This document shows, one piece after another, positions 1 to 7,049 of a stretch of 15,112 nt of DNA (position 1 is the stretch's first letter; the number at the start of each line of letters is the position of its first letter). The position numbers and the translations under genes were made by a program. Where the stretch lies: positions 1 to 15,112 of the forward strand of contig CALEMV010000270.1 in assembly GCA_937910655.1 (NCBI GenBank), read 5' to 3'. The DNA is from an uncultured Solobacterium sp. (GTDB taxonomy: Bacteria > Bacillota_I > Bacilli_A > Erysipelotrichales > Erysipelotrichaceae). Under the pieces are notes generated by a model that searched no databases, was not told the DNA's origin, and saw only the letters and a program-made list of their open reading frames with translations.

Positions 1-60
1 CCGTAAAGTCCTATGAGTTTATCTGTAATCACATTATAGCACTACCCCCACATAATAAAA

Positions 61-81
61 CCCTGGGACAAATGCCCAGGG
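61..81 (-). terminator. Rho-independent terminator of the redox operon
   Basis: CCCTGGG (61-67) and CCCAGGG (75-81) form a perfect 7-bp stem with a 7-nt loop. Read on the minus strand, the stem is followed by TTTTATTATG, a T-rich tract, so it terminates leftward transcription about 35 bp after the tlpA-like stop codon. No T tract follows it on the plus strand. Confidence 0.8.
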
Positions 82-115
82 AAAAGATGGGGAAAACCAC
101 AATATATTGTTAATG

Positions 116-1000
116 TTATTTGCTAGCTTTTGCGCTTGCTTCTGCAATCTGCTTTTCAATATCTGCAATCATCTTGATATCTTCTTCAAGTGTCTTTAAT
201 TCTTCCTCAGAGAAAGATGCCTTGTTTGCTTCAACTTGTGCCTTTAATACTTCGTCATATGGCTTGCTTTGTGTCTGTTCAATCTGATCCTTAGACATTG
301 TTGCGAATACCTTATTCCAGATATCTTGATGCTTGCCGAAAATTTCACTTTCCTTTGCATAAAGATCTGTTAATTCATCATTTGCTCCTGCAGACTGTCC
401 TTCTGTTACTGTTGTTGTAACACCACTTCCGGATTTCACTTCTTCAATCATCTTGATGATTTCTTCTTGTTTCTTTTCATCTTCTAAGTTACCAACGATT
501 GGATCACCAACAAGGTTACCATTCTTATCAACCATAACTGTTGTAGGGAAACTGAAGATCTTAGCTAGGTAAGCCTTCGCATCATCACCACCATTGATGA
601 CGATATTTCTATATGTAGCACCCTGCTTAGATAAGATATCCTTTGCATCCTTTAGTGTTGCTTCATCACTAGCTTCTTCGTTTACACCAATGAGTTCTGC
701 ACCATGTTCCTTTAACTTCTTATTAAACTTTTCAAGTGCTGGCATTTCATTTACACATGCTGCACATCCATTGAACCAGAAGTTTACAAGTGTTACTTCA
801 TTCTTGCTGAATAAGGATTCATCAACATCCTTACCATCAAAGTCCTTTCCCTTAAACTTAGGGAACATTTGTGCATCAGCTGTTTCTGTTGTAGAAGTTG
901 TTGTAGTTGCGTTGTCTTCTTTCTTGTTGTTGCATGCTGCTAATGTAACTGCCATAACTGCTGCTACACCAACTAGGGTAAATCTCTTGAACAAATTCAT
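116..1000 (-). CDS. TlpA-like thioredoxin-fold lipoprotein
   Basis: This 294-residue protein is predicted to be a thiol-disulfide oxidoreductase anchored to the outer face of the membrane. It starts with a lipoprotein signal peptide whose lipobox LAAC places the lipidated cysteine at residue 23, followed by a Thr/Ser-rich linker. The thioredoxin-like domain spans about residues 45-190, with the active-site motif CAAC at 79-82 (preceded by NFWFNG) and a cis-proline at 152 in FPTT. These features are typical of the TlpA/ResA/AhpC-TSA group. Residues from about 200 onward form an extra C-terminal region of roughly 95 residues, rich in Lys and Glu and probably helical, which the basic TlpA domain lacks. 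An AGAGGA ribosome binding site precedes the ATG. It is the last gene of a three-gene operon, 21 bp after the Fe-S protein, which is its likely electron donor. Family assignment is firm; substrates are unknown. Confidence 0.9.
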   Translation of the reverse strand: MNLFKRFTLVGVAAVMAVTLAACNNKKEDNATTTTSTTETADAQMFPKFKGKDFDGKDVDESLFSKNEVTLVNFWFNGCAACVNEMPALEKFNKKLKEHGAELIGVNEEASDEATLKDAKDILSKQGATYRNIVINGGDDAKAYLAKIFSFPTTVMVDKNGNLVGDPIVGNLEDEKKQEEIIKMIEEVKSGSGVTTTVTEGQSAGANDELTDLYAKESEIFGKHQDIWNKVFATMSKDQIEQTQSKPYDEVLKAQVEANKASFSEEELKTLEEDIKMIADIEKQIAEASAKASK

Positions 1001-1021
1001 TTTCTTTTTCCTCTTTCTGTT

Positions 1022-1939
1022 TTATGCCTTTTGTAAATTCTTATTTGCTACTTTTTGATTCTTAGCTTCACTCTTTTTCTTCATGGCTAAGTAAGTGCTG
1101 ATTGCCTTAGTTGGACATGCAGTAATGCATTCTCCACAACGGATACATTCCAAGTCACCAGTATTCTTTGTAATATCGACATCCATCTTACAAACTTTTG
1201 CACACTTACCACAGGATACACACTTATTTTTATCTACGTTGTAGTTGAAGATTGCAATCTTGTTGAATAATGCATAGAATGCTCCAAGTGGACAAATCCA
1301 TTTGCAGAATGGACGATATACAAATATCGATAATGTTGTAATCGTGATGAGAATTGTGAACTTCCAAGTAAATAATGTACCTAATGTTGCACGAATGTTT
1401 TTATCTACGATAGAGAGTGGAATACCACCTTCCAAGATACCTTGTGGACAAATGTATTTGCAGAAGTATGGTAATGCAATACCTGCTTTATTTGTCATAA
1501 TGATTGGAAGTAATATAACTGCTACAGCGAGAATAATAAACTTTGTATATGTTAAGAATCTTAATTTCTTCGTACTAAACTTCTTTGTTGGAATCTTATG
1601 TAATAAATCTTGATACCAACCAAATGGGCACATGAATCCACAGATCAACCTTCCAATCATCACACCAAAGAAAATTAGAATTCCACTGATGTAATAGGAG
1701 AAGTTATACTTGGATGAACCGACAACCGCTTGGAAGGAGCCTACTGGGCACGCTCCTGTAGCAGCTGGACATGAATAACAGTTTAAACCTGGTACACATA
1801 CCTGCTTAATTTTTCCATTATAGAGAACCCCTTTGAAAAAGTTAGGGATATGCATGTTTGTTAGGAATGTCGCAAACATCTGAATTGTATTACGTCTCTT
1901 CAGGAATTTTAGAAACGCTCTTGATTTAGCTGATGTCAT
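1022..1939 (-). CDS. Polytopic membrane 4Fe-4S protein (NapH/YccM-like)
   Basis: This 305-residue membrane protein probably carries electrons through or along the membrane. Hydrophobic segments lie at about residues 82-98, 132-149 and 190-208. Cysteine motifs of the Fer4_5/NapH type occur at C48, C54, C57, C64, at C100/C104 (CGFMCPFG), at C160/C164 (CKYICPQG) and at C212/C216 (CKWICPLG). Two ferredoxin-type [4Fe-4S] motifs follow near the C terminus: C240-C243-C246-C250 and C265-C268-C271-C275. I chose the ATG at 1939, 2 nt after the upstream stop codon; the longer frame to 1969 begins with TTG and overlaps the preceding gene. Its ribosome binding site is weak (AGGAA), which suggests translational coupling. 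Sitting between a membrane CXXC protein and a TlpA-like lipoprotein, it is likely a reductant supplier for extracytoplasmic thiols. It lacks the partners of a nitrate reductase, so a true NapH role is unlikely. Confidence 0.85.
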   Translation of the reverse strand: MTSAKSRAFLKFLKRRNTIQMFATFLTNMHIPNFFKGVLYNGKIKQVCVPGLNCYSCPAATGACPVGSFQAVVGSSKYNFSYYISGILIFFGVMIGRLICGFMCPFGWYQDLLHKIPTKKFSTKKLRFLTYTKFIILAVAVILLPIIMTNKAGIALPYFCKYICPQGILEGGIPLSIVDKNIRATLGTLFTWKFTILITITTLSIFVYRPFCKWICPLGAFYALFNKIAIFNYNVDKNKCVSCGKCAKVCKMDVDITKNTGDLECIRCGECITACPTKAISTYLAMKKKSEAKNQKVANKNLQKA

Positions 1940-1941
1940 AA

Positions 1942-2106
1942 CTATCCAATTCCTACACACTCTAGGCAAAGACGAATCGCTTTACTGAATACACTTTCTA
2001 CTTCTCCACGAGAAGCACCAATCAGAATAAACACAACTGATAATACAACAAGGAATGCCTGTGTTGCGATTCTTATTTGTGTTGGATATTTATTAATAAA
2101 ATCCAT
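1942..2106 (-). CDS. Small membrane CXXC protein (CD1871A-like)
   Basis: This 54-residue protein has one transmembrane segment (about residues 13-31) and ends in a CXXC pair, C47 and C50, in the context CLECVGIG. This layout matches the small family named after C. difficile CD1871A, which I recall being found beside membrane Fe-S proteins and TlpA-like proteins; its biochemical function is not established. The start at 2106 is supported by a strong AAGGAGGA site (2114-2121) 7 nt upstream. A longer frame starting at 2130 would run through that site and is rejected. It is the first gene of the redox operon and ends 2 nt before the Fe-S protein starts. The paired cysteines could shuttle dithiol electrons between the other two proteins, which is inference. 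Confidence 0.8.
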   Translation of the reverse strand: MDFINKYPTQIRIATQAFLVVLSVVFILIGASRGEVESVFSKAIRLCLECVGIG

Positions 2107-2164
2107 TGATAAGTCCTCCTTAACACTCAATTTCTATCTGACGTGAAAAATATAACAAAGCAGA

Positions 2165-2193
2165 TATAAAATTTGTGTTAAGAAATTTAACAA
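2165..2193 (-). promoter_or_regulatory. Promoter of the redox operon
   Basis: On the minus strand, TTGTTA (plus positions 2188-2193) and TTTATA (2165-2170) are separated by exactly 17 bp, a good sigma-A layout. The predicted start gives a leader of roughly 50 nt. An inverted repeat TGTTAA-N5-TTAACA (2176-2192) overlaps the -35 box and the adjoining spacer and could be a regulator site. Confidence 0.5.
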
Positions 2194-2279
2194 TTTATTT
2201 TTCTATTTTATACTGATTCATGCCTGCATAAATGCACGTGTCTGATTTATAAGTTACTTATTTTGTTTCAATACGGATG

Positions 2280-2307
2280 TGCTATACTGAGTTCATATAT
2301 ACTCAGT
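2280..2307 (+). promoter_or_regulatory. Extended -10 promoter with overlapping inverted repeat
   Basis: TGCTATACT (2280-2288) is an extended -10 element upstream of the response regulator; only a poor -35 (near 2261-2266) is visible. A perfect 7-bp inverted repeat, ACTGAGT-N8-ACTCAGT (2286-2307), begins inside the -10 box and covers the predicted start near 2295. A protein bound there would block the promoter, so autoregulation is plausible but untested. Confidence 0.5.
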
Positions 2308-2347
2308 TTCTGACAATTTCGTAATCGTATGAAAGGAACATTTGCAT

Positions 2348-3028
2348 ATGAGAATATTAGTGGTTGAAGATGAAATCACCCTTTGTGAAACAATCGCAAA
2401 GGGTTTACGTCTTGATGGATATGAAGTAGATACATGTTTTGATGGTGGTACAGCTTGGAATATGGCAATGGATGAAAGTTATGACTTAATCATCCTAGAT
2501 TTAAACTTACCTATCATGGATGGAATGGAAGTACTCCGTAATCTTCGTAAAGAAGATTCAGAAACAGCCGTATTAATTCTATCTGCACGTGGACATTTAC
2601 AGGATAAGATTGATGGTCTCGATAGCGGTGCCAATGACTACCTATGCAAGCCATTCCACTTTGAGGAGTTAGAAGCACGCGTTCGTAGTCTAACAAGAAG
2701 ACGCACCGTACAGAATAATGTCATTCTCTCCTGTGGAGAACTTTCGTTAGACACAAAGAGTCGAACGGTTATGGCTAAAGGTGAAAAGCTTTCATTAACA
2801 CGTAAAGAGTTAGGAGTATTGGAGTACTTATTATTACATCAAGAACGTCCAGTCCCACAAGAGGAACTCATCCAACATGTATGGGATAGTAGTGTTGATA
2901 GCTTTAGTAATTCCATTCGTGTACACATCTCCGCTTTGCGTAAGAAATTACGAGCTACACTTGGATATGACCCTATCACAAATCGTATAGGCCAAGGATA
3001 TGTCATCGGAGGACAACAGGATGAATAA
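2348..3028 (+). CDS. OmpR/PhoB-family response regulator
   Basis: This 226-residue DNA-binding response regulator has an N-terminal receiver domain (about 1-115) with acidic residues E7 and D8, the phosphoacceptor D51 in ILDLNLPIMDG, S79 at the conserved Thr/Ser position and K101 in CKPF. The C-terminal winged helix (about 128-224) carries the typical ending IGQGYVI. I place the start at the ATG at 2348 because the protein then begins MRILVVEDE as in the family; the open frame two codons upstream begins with TTG. The AAAGGA site at 2332-2337 is 10 nt from this ATG. It is cotranscribed with the kinase, whose start lies inside its last codons. It may control the divergent redox operon, which is suggested only by position. 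No specific orthologue is recognised. Confidence 0.9.
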   Translation: MRILVVEDEITLCETIAKGLRLDGYEVDTCFDGGTAWNMAMDESYDLIILDLNLPIMDGMEVLRNLRKEDSETAVLILSARGHLQDKIDGLDSGANDYLCKPFHFEELEARVRSLTRRRTVQNNVILSCGELSLDTKSRTVMAKGEKLSLTRKELGVLEYLLLHQERPVPQEELIQHVWDSSVDSFSNSIRVHISALRKKLRATLGYDPITNRIGQGYVIGGQQDE

Positions 3029-4163
3029 ACGTCGTTCTCTACAGTGGAAACTCACCGTTATTACCGCAATTATCGTTATTTTATCCTGTCTTGCGATTAG
3101 TTATGCAATCAGTAAATCCGCAATTTCCTCGATGAGTAAGATTGAAGATTCTGCAGTTGCGATATTACCAACTAGTCCTGCAACAGATACAACTGGAGAA
3201 GTTGTACAACTACAAATTTCCACTAAAGATGTCATCTCTGATATGGCAAAAGGAATTCAAGCTGATTTCTGGAAAAGTAGTTTACTCATTACAATCATCA
3301 TCACTGTCGCAAGTAGCTCTATGATGTACTTCTTCATTGGTTATGCATTAAAACCACTACAAAATCTTAGTGAACAGATCGAAGACATCCAAGCGAAAAA
3401 CTTAAAACATCTAGTTGTAAGTGATCAAAGTTCCATTGAAATTGAACAACTGACAAACGCATTCAATGAGATGTTAGAACGTCTTAGTAATACCTTCGCT
3501 ACACAGCGACAATTCTCCGCAAACGCTGCACATGAATTACGTACACCGCTTGCGGTAATGCGTACAAAACTAGAAGTATTTGAGAAAAACAACAATCCTA
3601 GTGCAACGGAATATCAAGAAACTGTTCATATGATTCGTATGCAGACATCACGTCTATCACATGTCATTGATATTCTTCTCGAGATGACAGACCTACAATC
3701 CGCCCAAAAACAAGACCATATCTCATTAACTGATATGGCCGAAGAAGTAATCTGTGACTTAACAGCTCTCGCTGATAAAAAGAATATTACAATCTTTCAA
3801 AACCCAGGGACCGCTGAAATCATTGGTAATGATACCCTTATCTACCGTGCTATCTATAACCTTGTGGAAAATGCCATCAAGTATAACCATATCGGTGGAA
3901 ATGTAACTGTATCCATCAAGGAAGAAAATGAATTTGCGACGGTTAATGTTAGTGATAATGGGCCGGGAATCCAACAAGAAGATTGGCAACATATATTTGA
4001 ACCCTTCTTTAGAGTTGATAAATCACGTAGCCGTGATATGGGTGGTGCTGGTCTTGGACTCGCTCTTGTAAAAGAGATTGCTCGCCAACACGGTGGCGAT
4101 GTATACGTCGTACAAAGCTCAAAAAACGGCACAGAAATCGCACTCAAACTACGCCGAAAGTAA
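3021..4163 (+). CDS. Sensor histidine kinase
   Basis: This 380-residue membrane kinase is the partner of the preceding regulator. It has two transmembrane segments (about residues 10-31 and 86-109) flanking a short extracytoplasmic loop of about 55 residues, then a HAMP linker. The dimerisation domain has the phosphoacceptor H171 in HELRTPL. The ATPase domain shows an N box (NLVENAIKYN), a G1 box (DNGPGI), an F box (FEPFFRVD) and a G2 box (GAGLGLALV). The ATG at 3021 lies 7 nt after GGAGGA (3008-3013) and overlaps the regulator by 8 bp; an alternative ATG at 3000 would put this binding site inside the gene. The small sensor loop has no recognisable ligand domain, so the signal is unknown. Confidence 0.9.
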   Translation: MNKRRSLQWKLTVITAIIVILSCLAISYAISKSAISSMSKIEDSAVAILPTSPATDTTGEVVQLQISTKDVISDMAKGIQADFWKSSLLITIIITVASSSMMYFFIGYALKPLQNLSEQIEDIQAKNLKHLVVSDQSSIEIEQLTNAFNEMLERLSNTFATQRQFSANAAHELRTPLAVMRTKLEVFEKNNNPSATEYQETVHMIRMQTSRLSHVIDILLEMTDLQSAQKQDHISLTDMAEEVICDLTALADKKNITIFQNPGTAEIIGNDTLIYRAIYNLVENAIKYNHIGGNVTVSIKEENEFATVNVSDNGPGIQQEDWQHIFEPFFRVDKSRSRDMGGAGLGLALVKEIARQHGGDVYVVQSSKNGTEIALKLRRK

Positions 4164-4168
4164 CCAAT

Positions 4169-4191
4169 AGTCGCTTTATTGGCGACTTTTT
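4169..4191 (+). terminator. Terminator after the two-component system
   Basis: AGTCGC (4169-4174) pairs with GCGACT (4182-4187) around a 7-nt loop and runs straight into five Ts. It lies a few bases after the kinase stop codon. Confidence 0.8.
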
Positions 4192-4235
4192 CATTTATCT
4201 CTCCATTTGGGCGTATATGCAGGGCAATAGAAGAA

Positions 4236-4244
4236 TGGTATAAT
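4236..4244 (+). promoter_or_regulatory. Extended -10 promoter of tmk
   Basis: TGGTATAAT is a consensus extended -10 element with no clear -35. Its expected start point, around 4251, falls at the tmk ATG (4252), so the transcript would be almost leaderless. The only Shine-Dalgarno-like sequence, AAAGG at 4245-4249, lies between the -10 box and that start. Confidence 0.6.
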
Positions 4245-4251
4245 AAAGGTT

Positions 4252-4887
4252 ATGAAAACTGGATTATTTATTACATTTGAAGGACCTGATGGAAGCGGCA
4301 AGACAACCGTAAGTACTGCCGTTACAAAGATGCTAGAAGCAGATGGCTATCAGGTACGTTATACAAGAGAACCAGGCGGTTCCAATATTGCCGAACAGAT
4401 TCGCCATGTAATCTTAGACCCTAAGAATACAGAGATGGATGCTAGAACAGAAGCGTTACTCTATGCTGCAAGTAGAAGACAGCATCTTGTGGATAAGGTT
4501 TTACCTGTTCTTGAACAAGGTATACATGTCATCAGTGACCGCTTTGTGGATAGTTCCTTAGCATATCAAGGTTGCGGTCGTGAGATTGGTATGGATGAAG
4601 TTTATGAAATCAACCAATTTGCGATTGAAAACCACATGCCTGATAAGACAATCTTCCTACAGATTGATGCAGAAACAGGTTTAAAGCGTATTCGTAGAGG
4701 AAGAGAAGTATTAGACCGACTTGACCAAGAAAGTATCGAATTCCACGAGCGTGTTCATGAAGGTTATCAAAAGGTGATTGAGAAATACGCTGATCGTATG
4801 ATTATCGTAGATGCGACCGCTGATGTCGATACAGTGATTCAAAAGTCCTATGAAATTGTGAAAGGATTATTAGATGCGCAAGGATGA
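4252..4887 (+). CDS. tmk: Thymidylate kinase
   Basis: This enzyme phosphorylates dTMP to dTDP with ATP, an essential step of dTTP synthesis in the cytoplasm. The 211-residue length is normal. The P-loop GPDGSGKTT is at 11-19, the TREPGG substrate loop at 38-43, and the DRF motif (D96-R97) is followed by SSLAYQG. The lid region near residues 156-175 contains several arginines (RIRRGRE and DRLDQE). It is the first gene of a cluster with holB, ricT and rsmI, an order widely conserved in Firmicutes. Its last 14 bp overlap holB. The start is the first ATG of the frame and gives the family's usual N terminus. The promoter directly abuts the start codon. Confidence 0.97.
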   Translation: MKTGLFITFEGPDGSGKTTVSTAVTKMLEADGYQVRYTREPGGSNIAEQIRHVILDPKNTEMDARTEALLYAASRRQHLVDKVLPVLEQGIHVISDRFVDSSLAYQGCGREIGMDEVYEINQFAIENHMPDKTIFLQIDAETGLKRIRRGREVLDRLDQESIEFHERVHEGYQKVIEKYADRMIIVDATADVDTVIQKSYEIVKGLLDAQG

Positions 4888-5881
4888 GTTACAGCAACAA
4901 CAACCTCTGTTTTATCATGCATTAGAAAATGCATGCATGAATCATAGAGTTGCGAATGCTTATCTTTTATCCGGTCCTCATGGAACCCTAAAACATGAAG
5001 CTGCTCTTTTATTCGCAAAGAGTATCTTTTGTAAGCGGCACCAAGGAGTTGCTTGTGAAGAATGCAATACATGTCGTCGTGTAGATGAGGGCTTGTATGC
5101 AGACATGGTTTTATTAGATGGCTCTAAGAGTGCTATCTCTAAAGATGATGTAGACGCAATCCAAGAGAAATTCTCTAAGACTGCATTAGAAGATGGGGAT
5201 GGATCTCGTGTATACATTCTAGAAAACGTAGAGAACGCAAGTATCTCTGCGCAAAACAGTATGTTAAAGTTTTTGGAAGAACCAGCATCTGGTGTTGTCG
5301 CTATTCTTACAACTGATAACATCGATCGTATCTTACCAACCATTGTTTCACGCTGTACGTTAATCCCCTTCTCCCCATTATCAGAAGACTATCTACTTTC
5401 CAAAGCGAAAGAAGTTGGCGTACAAGATGTGGATGCTTACTTTATCTCTCACCTTGTAAAAGATATTAACCAAATGAAGGAATTTGCGGACAGTTCTATC
5501 TTTGAAACCTGCAAGATGATGTTTAGACAATACTTTAATCTTGAAGGAAGTCGCGAAGAACTATTGGTAGATTATGATATCTCCTATCGTTCAAGCGAAA
5601 AAGATAGTGCAAAAGCAAAGAAAGAAAACATTTTATTACTCAATGGCTTCTTCGACCTCATGTCATTATTTGCCCATGATGTTATATGCAAGCATGTTGA
5701 AGGACCACATTGGTACAAAGAATTATTACAACAAGAAATAAACAAACAGAAAGAATATGGAGAATTGATCATTATCTTACAAGAACAAAAAGATAAGATT
5801 AATCGATTTATTGATTTAAATCTATTAATGGATCAAACCTTCTATAGATTGGAGGAATTCAACCATGAACATGGAATGTGA
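4874..5881 (+). CDS. holB: DNA polymerase III delta' subunit
   Basis: This 335-residue protein is the delta' subunit of the clamp loader, which opens the sliding clamp and places it on primed DNA. The N-terminal AAA+ fold has a degenerate P-loop, GPHGTLKH (34-41), lacking the normal glycine and Ser/Thr; delta' subunits characteristically do not hydrolyse ATP. A zinc module follows, with C53, C61, C64 and C67. Further on, SMLKFLEEP and the SRC motif (in TIVSRCTLIPF) are standard for delta'/DnaX. The start overlaps tmk by 14 bp and is preceded by AAAGGA (4861-4866) with 7-nt spacing. It overlaps ricT at its 3' end, which implies translational coupling through the operon. Confidence 0.93.
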   Translation: MRKDELQQQQPLFYHALENACMNHRVANAYLLSGPHGTLKHEAALLFAKSIFCKRHQGVACEECNTCRRVDEGLYADMVLLDGSKSAISKDDVDAIQEKFSKTALEDGDGSRVYILENVENASISAQNSMLKFLEEPASGVVAILTTDNIDRILPTIVSRCTLIPFSPLSEDYLLSKAKEVGVQDVDAYFISHLVKDINQMKEFADSSIFETCKMMFRQYFNLEGSREELLVDYDISYRSSEKDSAKAKKENILLLNGFFDLMSLFAHDVICKHVEGPHWYKELLQQEINKQKEYGELIIILQEQKDKINRFIDLNLLMDQTFYRLEEFNHEHGM

Positions 5882-7049
5882 ACACGGTTCATGCGGTTGT
5901 CCAATGCACCAAGAACAAGAACAACCGACAGTGAAATATGACTATTCTGTCGCTGTACGATTTAAGAATGCTACAAAACCGTACTCTTTTGGCTGCGATA
6001 CTGCAGATATCAAAAAAGGAAGCTGGGTTGTTGTAGAAACAGCACAAGGAATTGAAATGGGTGAGGTAGATGCAGATGCTTTATGTATCGAAAGATACAA
6101 TCTACATATGCCAACAAAACCAATTATTCGTCTCGCTACAGAGAAAGACCAAAAGATGTACGCTGAAAATGCCATTGCGGAAAGTGAAGCGTATCGTATC
6201 TGTAACGAAGAAATTCAAAGTTTAAATCTCGATATGAATCTAATGAGTGCGCAATATACTCTTGATCGCTCAAAGGTTCTATTTGTATACCTCGCTGATC
6301 AACGTGTCGATTTCCGCGAGCTTTTAAAGGTATTAGGAACTCGTCTACACTGCCGTATTGAATTACGTCAGATTGGCGAACGTGATAAGGCTAAGATGGT
6401 CGGCGGTATTGGTATGTGTGGTATGGAAACATGTTGCAGCCGGTACAAGAATCACTTCGATGTTATTTCTATCAATATGGCTAAGACTCAACAGCTCGCC
6501 CTTAACGTAGAGAAACTCTCTGGTATGTGCGGTAAGTTAATGTGCTGCTTGAAGTATGAAGAAAATGATTATAAAGAACTAACAGCAGGACTTCCTAAGA
6601 TGGGATCTCAAGTTGAATATGATGGCATGGTTTACCGTCTTACAAGCATGAATGTCATGAAGCAAGAAGCTAAGTTAGAAAACCGTGAACAAGTACTCTT
6701 TATTTCTTTGGATAATTTACGCGAGAAAGCTATTCCACGTAAAGGCTTTGTTCAACAGAACAACCAAAAGAATGATAAACCAGTACACCGTACGATGGTT
6801 CATGAGGGTGTAGCTGCACCAGTGAATAAAGATAAAGCCGTTCACGTTTCAACCGACTTACCAACTGTTCATGTCGAGTCATCAAAACCACAAAATAACC
6901 GTCCAAACAACAATAAGAAACCAAACAAAGCACATTCCAACAAGCAGAATCAACCACGCCAAAACGTGGAAAAGAATAGTGCTGAACGCAAGAATGTTAC
7001 TGTGCGTACATTTGGACGCAAGAAAAAAGATGAGGGCGATAAAGCATGA
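5865..7049 (+). CDS. ricT: RicT/YaaT, PSP1-domain RNA maturation factor
   Basis: This 394-residue protein matches the PSP1-domain protein RicT (YaaT). In B. subtilis RicT acts with RicA and RicF in an Fe-S containing complex that directs RNase Y mRNA processing and affects sporulation and biofilm formation. The PSP1 core spans about 25-290. Conserved cysteines occur as C185, C190, C191 (MCGMETCCSRY) and C222, C227, C228 (MCGKLMCCLKYE), the expected cluster ligands. Two things are unusual: an N-terminal cysteine group (C5, C10, C12), and a tail of about 100 residues rich in Asn, Lys and Gln that is probably disordered. The ATG at 5865 follows GGAGGA (5851-5856) by 8 nt and overlaps holB by 17 bp. 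RicA and RicF are not in this window. The gene overlaps rsmI by 4 bp. Confidence 0.92.
   Translation: MNMECEHGSCGCPMHQEQEQPTVKYDYSVAVRFKNATKPYSFGCDTADIKKGSWVVVETAQGIEMGEVDADALCIERYNLHMPTKPIIRLATEKDQKMYAENAIAESEAYRICNEEIQSLNLDMNLMSAQYTLDRSKVLFVYLADQRVDFRELLKVLGTRLHCRIELRQIGERDKAKMVGGIGMCGMETCCSRYKNHFDVISINMAKTQQLALNVEKLSGMCGKLMCCLKYEENDYKELTAGLPKMGSQVEYDGMVYRLTSMNVMKQEAKLENREQVLFISLDNLREKAIPRKGFVQQNNQKNDKPVHRTMVHEGVAAPVNKDKAVHVSTDLPTVHVESSKPQNNRPNNNKKPNKAHSNKQNQPRQNVEKNSAERKNVTVRTFGRKKKDEGDKA

Noticed and set aside
594..1058. 154-codon plus-strand open frame
   Set aside because: It is antisense to the TlpA-like lipoprotein, has a Ser/Phe-rich composition typical of shadow frames and no ribosome binding site.
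1940..1969. N-terminal extension of the Fe-S protein
   Set aside because: The extended frame starts with TTG and overlaps the CXXC gene by 28 bp, while an ATG at 1939 fits the tandem arrangement.
2107..2130. N-terminal extension of the CXXC protein
   Set aside because: It would be translated through the AAGGAGGA ribosome binding site that serves the ATG at 2106.
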